From CAYMPH01 sp964392365 (GTDB lineage: Bacteria; Spirochaetota; UBA4802; UBA5550), in assembly GCA_964392365.1 (NCBI GenBank), contig CAYMPH010000003.1:290499-354498 (forward strand): a DNA stretch of 64,000 bases, given 5' to 3'. Below are positions 17,512-26,139 of the stretch, piece by piece. A program made the translations under genes and the position numbers. How positions within the stretch are numbered: position 1 is the first letter of the stretch; every line of letters begins with the position of its first letter. The notes under the pieces are model-generated. The model saw only the letters and a list, made by a program, of their open reading frames with translations, ran no database searches and had not been told where the DNA came from.

Positions 17512-17829
17512 TTTATTGTGAACCTTCCTTTGATTATTTTTTAATTCATTTCAAAATCATCATAAATAATCAGATATTTTATTCTTATTCTGAACATTAA
17601 TCAGGAAAAAATTAAAGTCAGTTTAAATCCTTTTTATACAGCTTATTCAATCATTTATTTTATTTAAAGTTTGAAGAATCTATCTTTTTTAATAATCGCT
17701 GCCGCTAATTTTATCATAGTAAGTAAAAATTCTTGACAATTTATCTGGCGGTTGAAAATGATTTTTCAAAATCATACTTTTATAATGTCGTTTCGTCAAT
17801 TCATATTTTCGATTTAATGGAGGTTGGTT
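17512..17829. other. Gene-free stretch between divergent genes
   Basis: About 318 AT-rich bases. TTGACA occurs at 17733-17738 and TATAAT at 17781-17786, but the spacing does not make one promoter. ATGATTTT and AAAATCAT (17758-17775) form a small hairpin. Nothing else stands out. Confidence 0.4.
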
Positions 17830-18558
17830 ATGTGTTTTTCAGCAACAGCCAGTTTTACAGCATCAGGAACACTGGCAGTCATCGGCACTGCAGCTATTAC
17901 CTTGAATAAACAGCGCCGCCTGAGAATATTTTCATTCATGCCTCTTTTATTTGCAATCCAGCAGGCAGCAGAAGGCATCGTGTGGCTTACTATGGATAAA
18001 ACATCCTATACCCTGCTGCATACTATAGCCATTTACAGCTTCTTAATATTCCCTGGGATCATTGCACCATTATGGGTTTCAGCTGCACTGCGGCTGGCAG
18101 AAACGGATGTAAAAAAACGCAGGATTTTTACAGGGTTCGGCCTTCTTGGAATTTTACTTGCAGTTATAGCTGTATATTCCTTTATCAATGACAAGCTTAA
18201 GGTGTATGTCGTCTCGTGCAGCATTGCTTATGATTTCGGTGAACAATCATTCATCAGGGGAATTCTTTCAACCCTGGTCTATGTAATACCGACTGTAATA
18301 CCTTTCTTTTTTTCCAGTATAATTTATGCCAGGATGATCGGAGCCATGCTGACCATATCACTGATCATCACGGAAATTTTCAAACATGAAGCAGCGACAT
18401 CGGTGTGGTGCTTTTTCGCAGCTCTTATCAGCTTTACTGTTCTTGCTACAGTGTGGAAAAGCAGTACTTCTTTTCAAAAAGAAATGCAAATGAATTATTT
18501 CGATAGATCTGAGGTATTTTTTGACAATCAAGCATCAAGCGGTAATGATCCCTCCTGA
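17830..18558 (+). CDS. DUF6629-like multi-pass membrane protein
   Basis: A 242-residue integral membrane protein with about seven hydrophobic helices (near 5-25, 35-52, 62-85, 100-118, 145-165, 168-185, 190-210). It begins MCFSATASFTASG, the N-terminal signature I associate with the uncharacterised family DUF6629. I start at ATG 17830, six bases after GGAGG, instead of at the in-frame TTG six bases earlier. The C-terminal 30 residues are soluble and polar. There is no known reaction and the neighbours give no clue: the next gene, a 3-hydroxyacyl-CoA dehydrogenase, has its own ribosome-binding site 100 bases on. Confidence 0.65.
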   Translation: MCFSATASFTASGTLAVIGTAAITLNKQRRLRIFSFMPLLFAIQQAAEGIVWLTMDKTSYTLLHTIAIYSFLIFPGIIAPLWVSAALRLAETDVKKRRIFTGFGLLGILLAVIAVYSFINDKLKVYVVSCSIAYDFGEQSFIRGILSTLVYVIPTVIPFFFSSIIYARMIGAMLTISLIITEIFKHEAATSVWCFFAALISFTVLATVWKSSTSFQKEMQMNYFDRSEVFFDNQASSGNDPS

Positions 18559-18586
18559 GAGAGAAGAAAGTTATCTTTATTTAAAA

Positions 18587-18602
18587 CAGTGTGCTGTGAA
18601 AA
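18587..18602 (+). repeat. Partial third copy of the dispersed sequence
   Basis: CAGTGTGCTGTGAAAA resembles the 3' half of the sequence at 8625 (about 14 of 17 positions). It lies about 55 bases upstream of the 3-hydroxyacyl-CoA dehydrogenase start. The match is short and could be chance. Confidence 0.25.
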
Positions 18603-18658
18603 ACTTTTTGATTTTATATCACAGTTTTCTGAAAATATAGGACATAAGGAGCACTGAT

Positions 18659-19822
18659 ATGAATATCAATGATGTAAAAAAAATTGCAGTTCTCGGATCA
18701 GGTGCTATGGGACACGGTATTGCCCAGGTATGCATTCAGGCAGGTTTTACAGTTGTTATGAGAGATGTCAGTAAAGAATTCCTGGATAATGGCGTTGCAA
18801 AAATAAAGGAGAGTTTTGATTTTCTTGTTAAAAATGACAAAATGACTGTTGATGAGATGGGCAGCGCGATGTCTCATCTGACAACAACTCTGGATATAAG
18901 TACTGCTGTTGCAGATGCCCAGGTTGTCATAGAAGCAGTGCCGGAGATTATGGATCTTAAAAAAAAGGTATTCAAAGAAGTTTCTGATGCCTGCCCTGCA
19001 GATGCTATTCTGGCGACAAATACCTCAACCATGAGTATATCTGAAATAAGCGCTACTGTTAATATTCCGGAGCGTTTCGTTGGGCTGCATTTTTTTAACC
19101 CTGTAAACCGGATGAAACTTGCTGAAGTTATATATGGGGAAAAAACCAGCGATGAGACAGCTGATCTCATGTGCGAAATTTCAAAAAAGATCGGCAAGAT
19201 TCCTGTAAAAGTTCTGAAAGACAGTCCTGGTTTCATCGTAAACCGTATAAACGCTCCCAATCAGGCTCTCCTGTCAGCTATTCTTGATGAAGGCAAAACC
19301 AAACCGCAGGAGCTGGATGCAACAATGAAAAAGTTAGGCGCAAAAATGGCTCCCTTTGAGATCGCAGATTTTGTCGGGCTTGATGTGTTCTGCCACACTC
19401 TTGATTATTACTCCAAAACCATTTCGCCTCAATATAAGCCCGGAAAATATCTGACAGATAAAGTAGCAAAAAAGGAACTTGGCATGAAATCCGGAAAAGG
19501 TATTTATGAATGGAAGGACGGTAAAGCTGTAATCGACATATCCAGAACATCTGAAGATATTACTCCTGTTCACCTGCTTGCTGTTCAGATCAACGAGGCC
19601 GTTAAAGTATGGAAGGAAGGATTGGCAAAGTCGATTCAGGATATTGACGATGGCGTTAAGTACGGAATGAACGCCTTTATGGGACCTTTTGCCATGACAG
19701 CAGGGATGCAGCCGCAGCAGCTTGCAGATGCTTTGAATCTGTTGTATAACAGGTACAAACTCGAGTTTCTTAAACCTGAACCTGAAATTCTGAATGGAAC
19801 ATTCAAGACCATAGGCAGATAA
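18659..19822 (+). CDS. 3-hydroxyacyl-CoA dehydrogenase
   Basis: NAD(P)-dependent oxidoreductase interconverting 3-hydroxyacyl-CoA and 3-oxoacyl-CoA, for example 3-hydroxybutyryl-CoA. Residues about 7-185 are the Rossmann domain with GSGAMGHGIAQ (13-23), EAVPE near 93, NTSTMSISE, and the active-site region GLHFFNPVNRMKLAEV around 141-156. Residues about 188-285 are a C-terminal 3HCDH domain, and a second, shorter copy of that domain fills about 295-375. The 387 residues are therefore longer than the roughly 280-residue clostridial Hbd type. AAGGAG precedes the ATG. No thiolase or crotonase is adjacent, so its pathway (butyrate-type fermentation or beta-oxidation) cannot be fixed. Confidence 0.92.
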   Translation: MNINDVKKIAVLGSGAMGHGIAQVCIQAGFTVVMRDVSKEFLDNGVAKIKESFDFLVKNDKMTVDEMGSAMSHLTTTLDISTAVADAQVVIEAVPEIMDLKKKVFKEVSDACPADAILATNTSTMSISEISATVNIPERFVGLHFFNPVNRMKLAEVIYGEKTSDETADLMCEISKKIGKIPVKVLKDSPGFIVNRINAPNQALLSAILDEGKTKPQELDATMKKLGAKMAPFEIADFVGLDVFCHTLDYYSKTISPQYKPGKYLTDKVAKKELGMKSGKGIYEWKDGKAVIDISRTSEDITPVHLLAVQINEAVKVWKEGLAKSIQDIDDGVKYGMNAFMGPFAMTAGMQPQQLADALNLLYNRYKLEFLKPEPEILNGTFKTIGR

Positions 19823-20108
19823 TATTGCAGCGCCGAATTTGACGGCATCGGATCATTTGGAAATTTATTTTTAAAAATAAAATCACACCAGATAATTGGA
19901 TGAAATTAATTCTGATTTATTAATTTTTATTAATCAGATTTTGTATTATTTTTAAATTTTTTTATTACTTTTTATTTTCACACCTGCTGTATACATCGTC
20001 CATCCGGACGGTTTCATATTTTTTTAACAATTAAAAAAAACATATTTGCCATAAAACAGTCATGCGGATTTATTGCACGCATCTTAATAATAAATAATGG
20101 AGTTTTTA

Positions 20109-21296
20109 ATGAATAATAAACTATTTCTGGTTTTTGTTTCTCTTGTTGCAGCTTTGTCCATGACTGCATGTGACTACAATGGAGAAAAAGAACTGAATAT
20201 ATCCTACGATCAGTACGGCCACTCCGTGCAGCAGACATCTGACGGCAATTACATTGTTGCAGGAGCAACCGGTACAAAAAACAATTCTATGGATTTTTAT
20301 ATAGCAAAAATTAATACATCAGGTTCGATCCTATGGTCGAAAACCTATGGCGGAGCAGGTTATGACTGGGCCCGATCTATCGAGCAGACAAAGGATGGAG
20401 GCTACATCGTGGCAGGAGAAACCGAATCCTACGGAACTGCAGATGAAAACGGCAATCGTTGTGATTTCTGGGTGATGAAACTTGACGCGAGCGGCATACA
20501 GCAGTGGGCAAAAACGTATGGAGGACCTCAGCGGGATGGAGCTAATGAAGTTCATCAGCTTGGCGACGGCGGATACATTGTGGCAGGATATACCCACACT
20601 TTCGATGAAATGGGTATGAGGGCTTACCGGCTGGATGCAAACGGTAATGTCATCTGGGCGAAAACATATGGTTATGGCGCGGCAAATTCTGTTGCGGTCT
20701 GTACTGATGGCGGCTTCATCCTGGCAGGAAATACATTAGTGACAGCAGGTGTTGATGGTTCTGCTGATATGGCTGTTGTTAAAGTCAATGCAAACGGCGA
20801 AGTTGTATGGCAGAAAACCATCGGCGGAAACAGGGATGATTTTGCCGCATCAGTTATCAGCACGAGTGACGGCGGCTGCGTAATTGCCGGCTACACAACA
20901 GACGACTGGACAATGAATGGCGGAAAAGGACATGCAATGATTGTGAAGCTCGATGCGGCAGGGAATGAAATCTGGAATAAAGAATTCGGCGGCACAAGAT
21001 TTGACAGGGCAAATTCGATCAAACAGCTCACAGATGGTTCGTTCATATTTGCAGGAGAGACCAGATCTTACGGAAACAACAGCGACAATATTAAAGCTGA
21101 TGCCTGGGTCGTTAAGATAGACTCGTATGGAACGCAGATCTGGTCGCATACTTTCGGCGATGCTGATAACAATCTAGCCCAGAGCGTGAACCTTACGAAT
21201 GACGGCGGATTCTGCGTACTTGGATACACATACACGAATCTGACATATGGAAATGATCTCTATCTCATTAAACTTGACTCTAGCGGAAACGAATAG
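20109..21296 (+). CDS. Lipoprotein with seven propeller-like repeats
   Basis: A 395-residue lipoprotein. The signal peptide ends in the lipobox SMTAC. The mature protein contains seven repeats of about 50 residues with the pattern QTxDGGYIVAGxT, then xxDxWVxKLDxxGxxxWxKTYGG: DGNYIVAGATG, DGGYIVAGETES, DGGYIVAGYTHT, DGGFILAGNT, DGGCVIAGYTT, DGSFIFAGETRS, DGGFCVLGYTYT. Seven copies suggest a seven-bladed beta-propeller. The biochemical role is unknown. I start at ATG 20109, six bases after GGAG; an in-frame ATG at 20097 would spoil the signal peptide. It stands alone and is followed by a clear terminator. Confidence 0.8.
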   Translation: MNNKLFLVFVSLVAALSMTACDYNGEKELNISYDQYGHSVQQTSDGNYIVAGATGTKNNSMDFYIAKINTSGSILWSKTYGGAGYDWARSIEQTKDGGYIVAGETESYGTADENGNRCDFWVMKLDASGIQQWAKTYGGPQRDGANEVHQLGDGGYIVAGYTHTFDEMGMRAYRLDANGNVIWAKTYGYGAANSVAVCTDGGFILAGNTLVTAGVDGSADMAVVKVNANGEVVWQKTIGGNRDDFAASVISTSDGGCVIAGYTTDDWTMNGGKGHAMIVKLDAAGNEIWNKEFGGTRFDRANSIKQLTDGSFIFAGETRSYGNNSDNIKADAWVVKIDSYGTQIWSHTFGDADNNLAQSVNLTNDGGFCVLGYTYTNLTYGNDLYLIKLDSSGNE

Positions 21297-21330
21297 CAAT
21301 AGTTTTTATTAAATTTAATACTCTCTATGT

Positions 21331-21367
21331 AAGCCCTCTTTATGTACAATCAGAAGAGGGCTTTTTT
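21331..21367 (+). terminator. Rho-independent terminator
   Basis: AAGCCCTCTT (21331-21340) pairs with AAGAGGGCTT (21354-21363), followed by a T tract. It lies 34 bases after the propeller-like lipoprotein gene. Confidence 0.88.
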
Positions 21368-21370
21368 ATT

Positions 21371-21409
21371 TATAGATTGAATTGCTTTCTGAAAGAAATT
21401 CAATCTATA
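21371..21409. repeat. Long perfect-stem palindrome
   Basis: TATAGATTGAATT and AATTCAATCTATA are exact 13-base reverse complements separated by 13 bases that themselves contain CTTTC/GAAAG. It begins 4 bases after the terminator at 21331 and lies about 155 bases upstream of the prohibitin-like gene. Regulatory site, second terminator or repeat; I cannot tell which. Confidence 0.5.
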
Positions 21410-21565
21410 AAATATCGAACTTGATTTTATTTCAGATATGTCTCAGCATGTCTGATAAACATCCGGTGCTTTTTAAAATTTACATTATTAAATTAATTAT
21501 GTTTTTAGGAATTATGATAAATTCCTTTTTAAAAAAAATATCAATGAATAAAGGAGAAAAAGCTG

Positions 21566-22387
21566 ATGATTAGTATCAAACAATTTCTTAATGATGTTAT
21601 GGAAGGAAAAATTTCAATAATAAAAGTCCTGGGATTAGGCGGCATTTCTGTTTTTATATTAATGAGCGGCTGTAAATCGTATTTTTCTGTAGATGCAGGT
21701 GAAGTCGGCGTTGTGTTTAATTCATTTAACGGCAATACCCAATCATATTCTCAGGGCATGTATTTTAAAGTACCATGGGTTGAAGCTGTTTATGATTTTG
21801 ATATTAGAACCCAAAAGCAGACAGTTCATGCTGAGTCAGCATCTAAGGATCTGCAGAAGGTTGATGTTGAGGTTGTTGTGAACTATCACCTTAATCCTAA
21901 AGACGTTAATAAGCTGTTTGTAAATGTCGGAAAGGATTATTATAATGTGGTAATACTTCCAACTGTCAATGAAGCTGTTAAGGCATCTACTGCCAAGCTT
22001 GCAGTGGAAAATATTATTGTAGAAAGAGAGCAGCTCAAGAAAGATATAGAGATTCTTCTGAAAGAAAGATTCGGCTTTTATAATATTATTCTCGAATCTG
22101 TTAATTTAACGAATATATCTTTCAGCAAGGAATTTAATCATGTAGTAGAACAGAAACAGATTGAAGAGCAGAAAATTAAAACAGCCCAGTACCAGAGGCA
22201 GCAGGCGGAGGAATATAAAAAGAAAACAATTCTTGAAGCAGAAGCCAGGGCGCAGGAGCAGAGACTGCTTTCTCAGACTGTAACAAAAGATGTAATCCAG
22301 CTTAAATGGATTGAAAAATGGGATGGGAAGCTTCCTAATTATATGCTCGGCGATAAAGCCCAGTTCCTGATGAATATGAAGGATTAA
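21566..22387 (+). CDS. Prohibitin/SPFH (Band 7) family membrane protein
   Basis: A 273-residue membrane-anchored SPFH protein. A hydrophobic segment at about 20-37 anchors it (ISVFILMSGC is also lipobox-like), then the SPFH domain runs from about 42 to 205 (VDAGEVGVVFNSF, QGMYFKVPWVE, and KVDVEVVVNYHL), followed by a charged coiled coil (about 195-240, EQKQIEEQKIKTAQYQRQQA). The order of motifs fits prohibitins better than HflK/C or YqiK. Such proteins form ring scaffolds that organise membranes or control FtsH-type proteases; no protease is nearby. GGAG sits 9 bases before the ATG. The next gene starts about 65 bases downstream and may be co-transcribed. Confidence 0.85.
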   Translation: MISIKQFLNDVMEGKISIIKVLGLGGISVFILMSGCKSYFSVDAGEVGVVFNSFNGNTQSYSQGMYFKVPWVEAVYDFDIRTQKQTVHAESASKDLQKVDVEVVVNYHLNPKDVNKLFVNVGKDYYNVVILPTVNEAVKASTAKLAVENIIVEREQLKKDIEILLKERFGFYNIILESVNLTNISFSKEFNHVVEQKQIEEQKIKTAQYQRQQAEEYKKKTILEAEARAQEQRLLSQTVTKDVIQLKWIEKWDGKLPNYMLGDKAQFLMNMKD

Positions 22388-22452
22388 TTTTTTTTATAAT
22401 TGTGTTTTTATTCAGCAAACAACACAATTCAATATTATATAGGAGACGGATG

Positions 22453-23517
22453 ATGAAAAAAATTGTCATAACCTTACTTGTGATTACTGCAGCGTTTATC
22501 GGATATCTTCTTTTCTGGCCGACTAAAATAGACCCTGTTGCTTACTCGCCGGCAAAGAAGCCTGATATGTCAGGAGTTCTTGCTAAAAACAGAGAGCTGT
22601 TAAAAGCTGAACTTATTGCAAAGGGCAGAATCAACGGCCCTGAAGATGTTGTAATAGACAGGGAGGGAAGAATATACGGCGGGACGCAGGAGGGGAAAAT
22701 TCTTCGCGTATTAAAAGACGGGAATATTGAAACTTTTGCTGAAACAGGAGGACGCCCTCTTGGTCTAGCTATTGATTCTCTCGGAAATCTTATTGTAGCT
22801 GATGCTTATAAAGGACTCCTCTCTATTGATGCTGCACGGAAAATTACCATTCTTTCAACAGGAGCGGAGAATATTCCATTTATGTTTACAGATCATCTTG
22901 ATATAGCATCTGACGGAATGATATATTTCACAGATGCAAGTTTTAAATACATTCAGAAAGAATATTTGTATGATCTTCTGGAATCAAAGCCGAACGGCCG
23001 TTTCTTGCGTTACGATCCGAAAACAAAAACAACAGTTGTTCTTCTCCGCGATCTTTATTTCTCAAACGGCGTAGCCTTGTCGCAGAAAGAGGATTTCGTT
23101 CTTGTTAATGAGACCTACAGGTACAGGATTACACGTTACTGGCTGAAAGGCCCGAAAGCGGGAACTTCCGATATCTTTATTGATAATCTTCCCGGCTTTC
23201 CGGATAATATAACCTCAAACAGAAAAGGCACATTCTGGCTCGCGCTTTTTACAGTACGAAATGATCAGGTTGATATGATGCATCCAAGTCCTTTTCTAAA
23301 AAAAATTTTTTCGAGACTGCCTGTATTTCTCTGGCCTAAACCCGAACCTTACGGATTTGTTCTTGCTTTAAATGAAAAAGGAGAAATTATTAAGAGTCTT
23401 CAGGAACCTGCAGGAAAGCATCTTAAAGAGATTACCGGTGTGAGGGAGTATGAAGGATATCTTTATCTAGGGAGCCTTCATAATGACAGAATAGGCAAAT
23501 ATAAGCTGGAGAAATAA
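22453..23517 (+). CDS. Strictosidine-synthase-like / SMP-30-type beta-propeller protein
   Basis: A six-bladed propeller of about 354 residues, N-terminally anchored by MKKIVITLLVITAAFIGYLLF. Family motifs are GPEDVVIDREGRIYGGTQ (about 55-75), GRPLGLAIDSLGNLIVADAYKG near 100-120, DGMIYFTDAS near 155, NGVALSQKEDFVLVNETY near 200 and FPDNITSNRKGTFWLAL near 240. Members include plant strictosidine synthases and animal APMAP; bacterial ones are presumed lactonases or esterases, with unknown substrates. I start at ATG 22453, seven bases after AGGAG; the ATG directly before it is possible, and the frame opens upstream at 22402 without a good start. Confidence 0.8.
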   Translation: MKKIVITLLVITAAFIGYLLFWPTKIDPVAYSPAKKPDMSGVLAKNRELLKAELIAKGRINGPEDVVIDREGRIYGGTQEGKILRVLKDGNIETFAETGGRPLGLAIDSLGNLIVADAYKGLLSIDAARKITILSTGAENIPFMFTDHLDIASDGMIYFTDASFKYIQKEYLYDLLESKPNGRFLRYDPKTKTTVVLLRDLYFSNGVALSQKEDFVLVNETYRYRITRYWLKGPKAGTSDIFIDNLPGFPDNITSNRKGTFWLALFTVRNDQVDMMHPSPFLKKIFSRLPVFLWPKPEPYGFVLALNEKGEIIKSLQEPAGKHLKEITGVREYEGYLYLGSLHNDRIGKYKLEK

Positions 23518-23710
23518 TTCAATCGATTATTAAAATTGTTTATGGTGCCATGATAGAATAATGATAAAACCACTTATTTTAATATGGATAAATATGATGT
23601 AATTTCAGGGAGTATGAAATAAATGCTCCCTGAAATATTTTTTTATTTAGTTCATTCCTTCAAAAATTAATTAGCATCTCCTGCCTTCTGCTGAAAGGTA
23701 GGAATTATTG

Positions 23711-23739
23711 TTGCTTTTTATTTTCAATTATGCTATAAT
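23711..23739 (+). promoter_or_regulatory. Sigma-70-like promoter upstream of RsbU-type phosphatase
   Basis: TTGCTT (23711-23716) and TATAAT (23734-23739) are separated by exactly 17 bases. Transcription would begin near 23746, leaving a leader of about 200 bases. Early in that leader AAAAGTA (23758-23764) can pair with TACTTTT (23770-23776). Otherwise the gap 23518-23891 shows nothing notable. Confidence 0.65.
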
Positions 23740-23891
23740 AGGACTCTTACGCAACAGAAAAGTATTAATTACTTTTTACTTTTATTTATAAAGTTTCATA
23801 AAATGAAGATATAATCTTTTCAAAAAATACTGGTATTGATTTTATTTTTTCTGTAATGCTGCTGGAGAAAATATAGACCTTGAGGTGTTTT

Positions 23892-23954
23892 ATGAAGAAA
23901 CGTCCATTTCAATTCATTCTGAATCCTGTTGTAAATAATTGGAAACTATCTTGA
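23892..23954 (+). CDS. Possible 20-codon leader peptide
   Basis: A short frame, MKKRPFQFILNPVVNNWKLS, preceded by GAGG about 7 bases upstream. Its stop TGA overlaps the TTG start of the phosphatase gene (TTGA at 23951-23954). That is the arrangement used for translational coupling, and no better start region exists for the next gene. It may simply be chance; no attenuation signal such as repeated codons is seen. Confidence 0.35.
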   Translation: MKKRPFQFILNPVVNNWKLS

Positions 23955-26044
23955 TAAAAAATATCCTCAGATGCAAAGCACTCCATCTGGTTGTTTTGTC
24001 CGGACTTATCATATTATTGTCTCATTCCGGTCTGTTGCTGGCAACTGAGCTGCCGGTGCTTACTCCAACCCGTCTGGAACTGTCTCCGGATTTATACATT
24101 CTGGAGAGCGCTCTGGAAGAAGGGCGATACATAGACAGCAATATTGCAGAAGCAGGGTTCAGGCTTTATGACTACCGCCAGCTGCCGCGCGAGAAAGAAC
24201 TTAAAAACCGGATGTATACATTCATTGGTGAATTCCTGGTAGATGAACAGCTCCGAAATACGCCTCTTTCACTTTACATCGGTCCTACCAAATACCCGTA
24301 TATTGTCTATCTTAACGGCATCGCATTGCACCGCAGAGGCACTCACACTTCTACATATGATACTGCAATCATGTCTCCTTCGGATGTATATCTGTCACGG
24401 CACATTCTTCATTTTGGAAGTTCAGCCAATCGAATTGCTGTAGAAGTCTTTACAGGGTATGAGATTTTCCCTTTTCAGCAGGTGTATGTTTCCACTTACA
24501 GGTTGAATTCCGTTAGAGCTTTCTGGAAGGAAATGTTTTATACCCAGTTCATCAAGGGATCATCATTTGTATCGCTGTTTCTTTTTATATTTTTTCTTTT
24601 TTATTTTCTCACTCGCGAGGACCGTGATATACGCCTTCTTTATTTTGCTATGGTCTGTTTGTTCTTTTCACTCTCCAGGATCAATTTTTTATTTTCACAT
24701 AACTCAACAGATGAGCTGTTAATTGAAAAGATATCCAAGGCTGCCTTTCCACTGGTGATCATGTTTTTAACGCAGCTTACAATCCGGTTTACAGGTATTC
24801 TAAGCAGCAATCTGGCGGTTCGGCTTATCACAGTTCTGCCTGCTCCAGTAATGGCTCTGGTTACGCTTTTTCCTGATACAAAGACCGGTGTAGAAAAAGT
24901 TTTTTCTCTGACCATGATTCTGATAATAGCTCCACTGATCATTTTCAGTATTGTGGTTCTTTCAATCTCTTATGCCCGCAAAAATAAAGATGCATTATTT
25001 CTGCTTGCGGGACACCTGATGGTATTTGCAGCCAGTATTCACGATCTTGTTTACCTGAGATACCAGCTGATGCCCTACGCCTGGCTCAGCTCATACGGAT
25101 ATCTATTTCTGGTAATAAGTATCTTCTTTATACTGGCATGGGAACAGGCACGCATGTATCTTGCGCTCCAGAATACAACAGCAGACCTTCAGCAGCTGAA
25201 CCGCGATCTTGATAAGAAGATAGAAGATAGAACATCTGAACTGAACCAGAAGAAGAAGCTGCTCGAAGCGCGCAGTGAAATTATAGAAAATGAGCTTATG
25301 ATGGCAAAACGCATTCAGAAACAGTTTATCCCTTCACATAGCCCATCTCCTGATATTTCTTTTTACTACCGTCCCATGGATCAGGTTGGGGGGGATTTTT
25401 ATGATTTTATAAGTTTCAGTGACAGCAGGTATATCGGAATCTTCATAAGCGATGTTTCCGGTCACGGGGTGCCTGCCGCGTTTATAACCTCCATGATAAA
25501 AAGTGCGCTATTGCAGACAGGCTCCCAGAGCTTAGACCCGTCGGTTCTCATGGAATATCTTAACCGCATACTTTTCAATCAGACAGCTGGAAACTTTGTA
25601 ACAGCATTTTACGGAATTATGGATCTGGAAACCCGCTGTTTCACATACTGCAACTGCGGTCATAATCCTCCATTTATTATCCGTCAGGGAGGCGTGGAAA
25701 GTGTATTGTCAACACGGCACATGTTGCCGTTGGCTATATTCAATAAAGAAAAGCTGGCCGCTAAAAACCGGTATTTCAGCAATGATACCATAGTTCTCAG
25801 TCCGGGCGATAAAATGCTGCTGTATACAGATGGTCTCACTGAAGCTGTGAGTATTGCCGACCAGCAGACACGCTCTGGAGCATTAGTGGACTTTGAGTCA
25901 GCCCGACTGTACCAACTGCTGAAACTCAACTCGTCTTTGCCGTCAAACAGATTTGTAAAGACTCTGGTTGAAGATCTTATCGTTTACCGGGGTTCTGAAG
26001 ACTTTGATGACGATGTGTGCATCATCTGCATGGATGTGGTATGA
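23951..26044 (+). CDS. RsbU-type membrane PP2C serine phosphatase with 7TM sensor domain
   Basis: A 697-residue signalling protein. A signal-like helix (about 8-30) precedes an extracytoplasmic beta-rich domain to about 185, which resembles the ligand-binding domains in front of 7TM receptors. Seven or eight membrane helices fill about 200-405, a coiled coil about 410-460 (QLNRDLDKKIEDRTSELNQK), and the SpoIIE/PP2C domain about 475-697. Metal-binding aspartates are visible in GGDFYDF, SDVSGHG, LYTDGLTEAV and FDDDVCII. Such phosphatases dephosphorylate anti-sigma-factor antagonists; no partner is adjacent. I prefer TTG 23951 (GGAAA 6 bases upstream, overlap with a leader frame) over TTG 23939. 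Confidence 0.88.
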   Translation: MIKNILRCKALHLVVLSGLIILLSHSGLLLATELPVLTPTRLELSPDLYILESALEEGRYIDSNIAEAGFRLYDYRQLPREKELKNRMYTFIGEFLVDEQLRNTPLSLYIGPTKYPYIVYLNGIALHRRGTHTSTYDTAIMSPSDVYLSRHILHFGSSANRIAVEVFTGYEIFPFQQVYVSTYRLNSVRAFWKEMFYTQFIKGSSFVSLFLFIFFLFYFLTREDRDIRLLYFAMVCLFFSLSRINFLFSHNSTDELLIEKISKAAFPLVIMFLTQLTIRFTGILSSNLAVRLITVLPAPVMALVTLFPDTKTGVEKVFSLTMILIIAPLIIFSIVVLSISYARKNKDALFLLAGHLMVFAASIHDLVYLRYQLMPYAWLSSYGYLFLVISIFFILAWEQARMYLALQNTTADLQQLNRDLDKKIEDRTSELNQKKKLLEARSEIIENELMMAKRIQKQFIPSHSPSPDISFYYRPMDQVGGDFYDFISFSDSRYIGIFISDVSGHGVPAAFITSMIKSALLQTGSQSLDPSVLMEYLNRILFNQTAGNFVTAFYGIMDLETRCFTYCNCGHNPPFIIRQGGVESVLSTRHMLPLAIFNKEKLAAKNRYFSNDTIVLSPGDKMLLYTDGLTEAVSIADQQTRSGALVDFESARLYQLLKLNSSLPSNRFVKTLVEDLIVYRGSEDFDDDVCIICMDVV

Positions 26045-26139
26045 AACTTTTAGCTTTCTGCTCAAGAAGTTGGTATAATGTGCAGAATGTATTTGAAATT
26101 GATTTTTTATTTTATAAATTATAATTAAAGGTGGAATCT

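Noticed and set aside
21382..21573. 63-residue + strand frame before the prohibitin-like gene
   Set aside because: AT-rich random composition, no ribosome-binding site, overlaps the palindrome and the start of the real gene.
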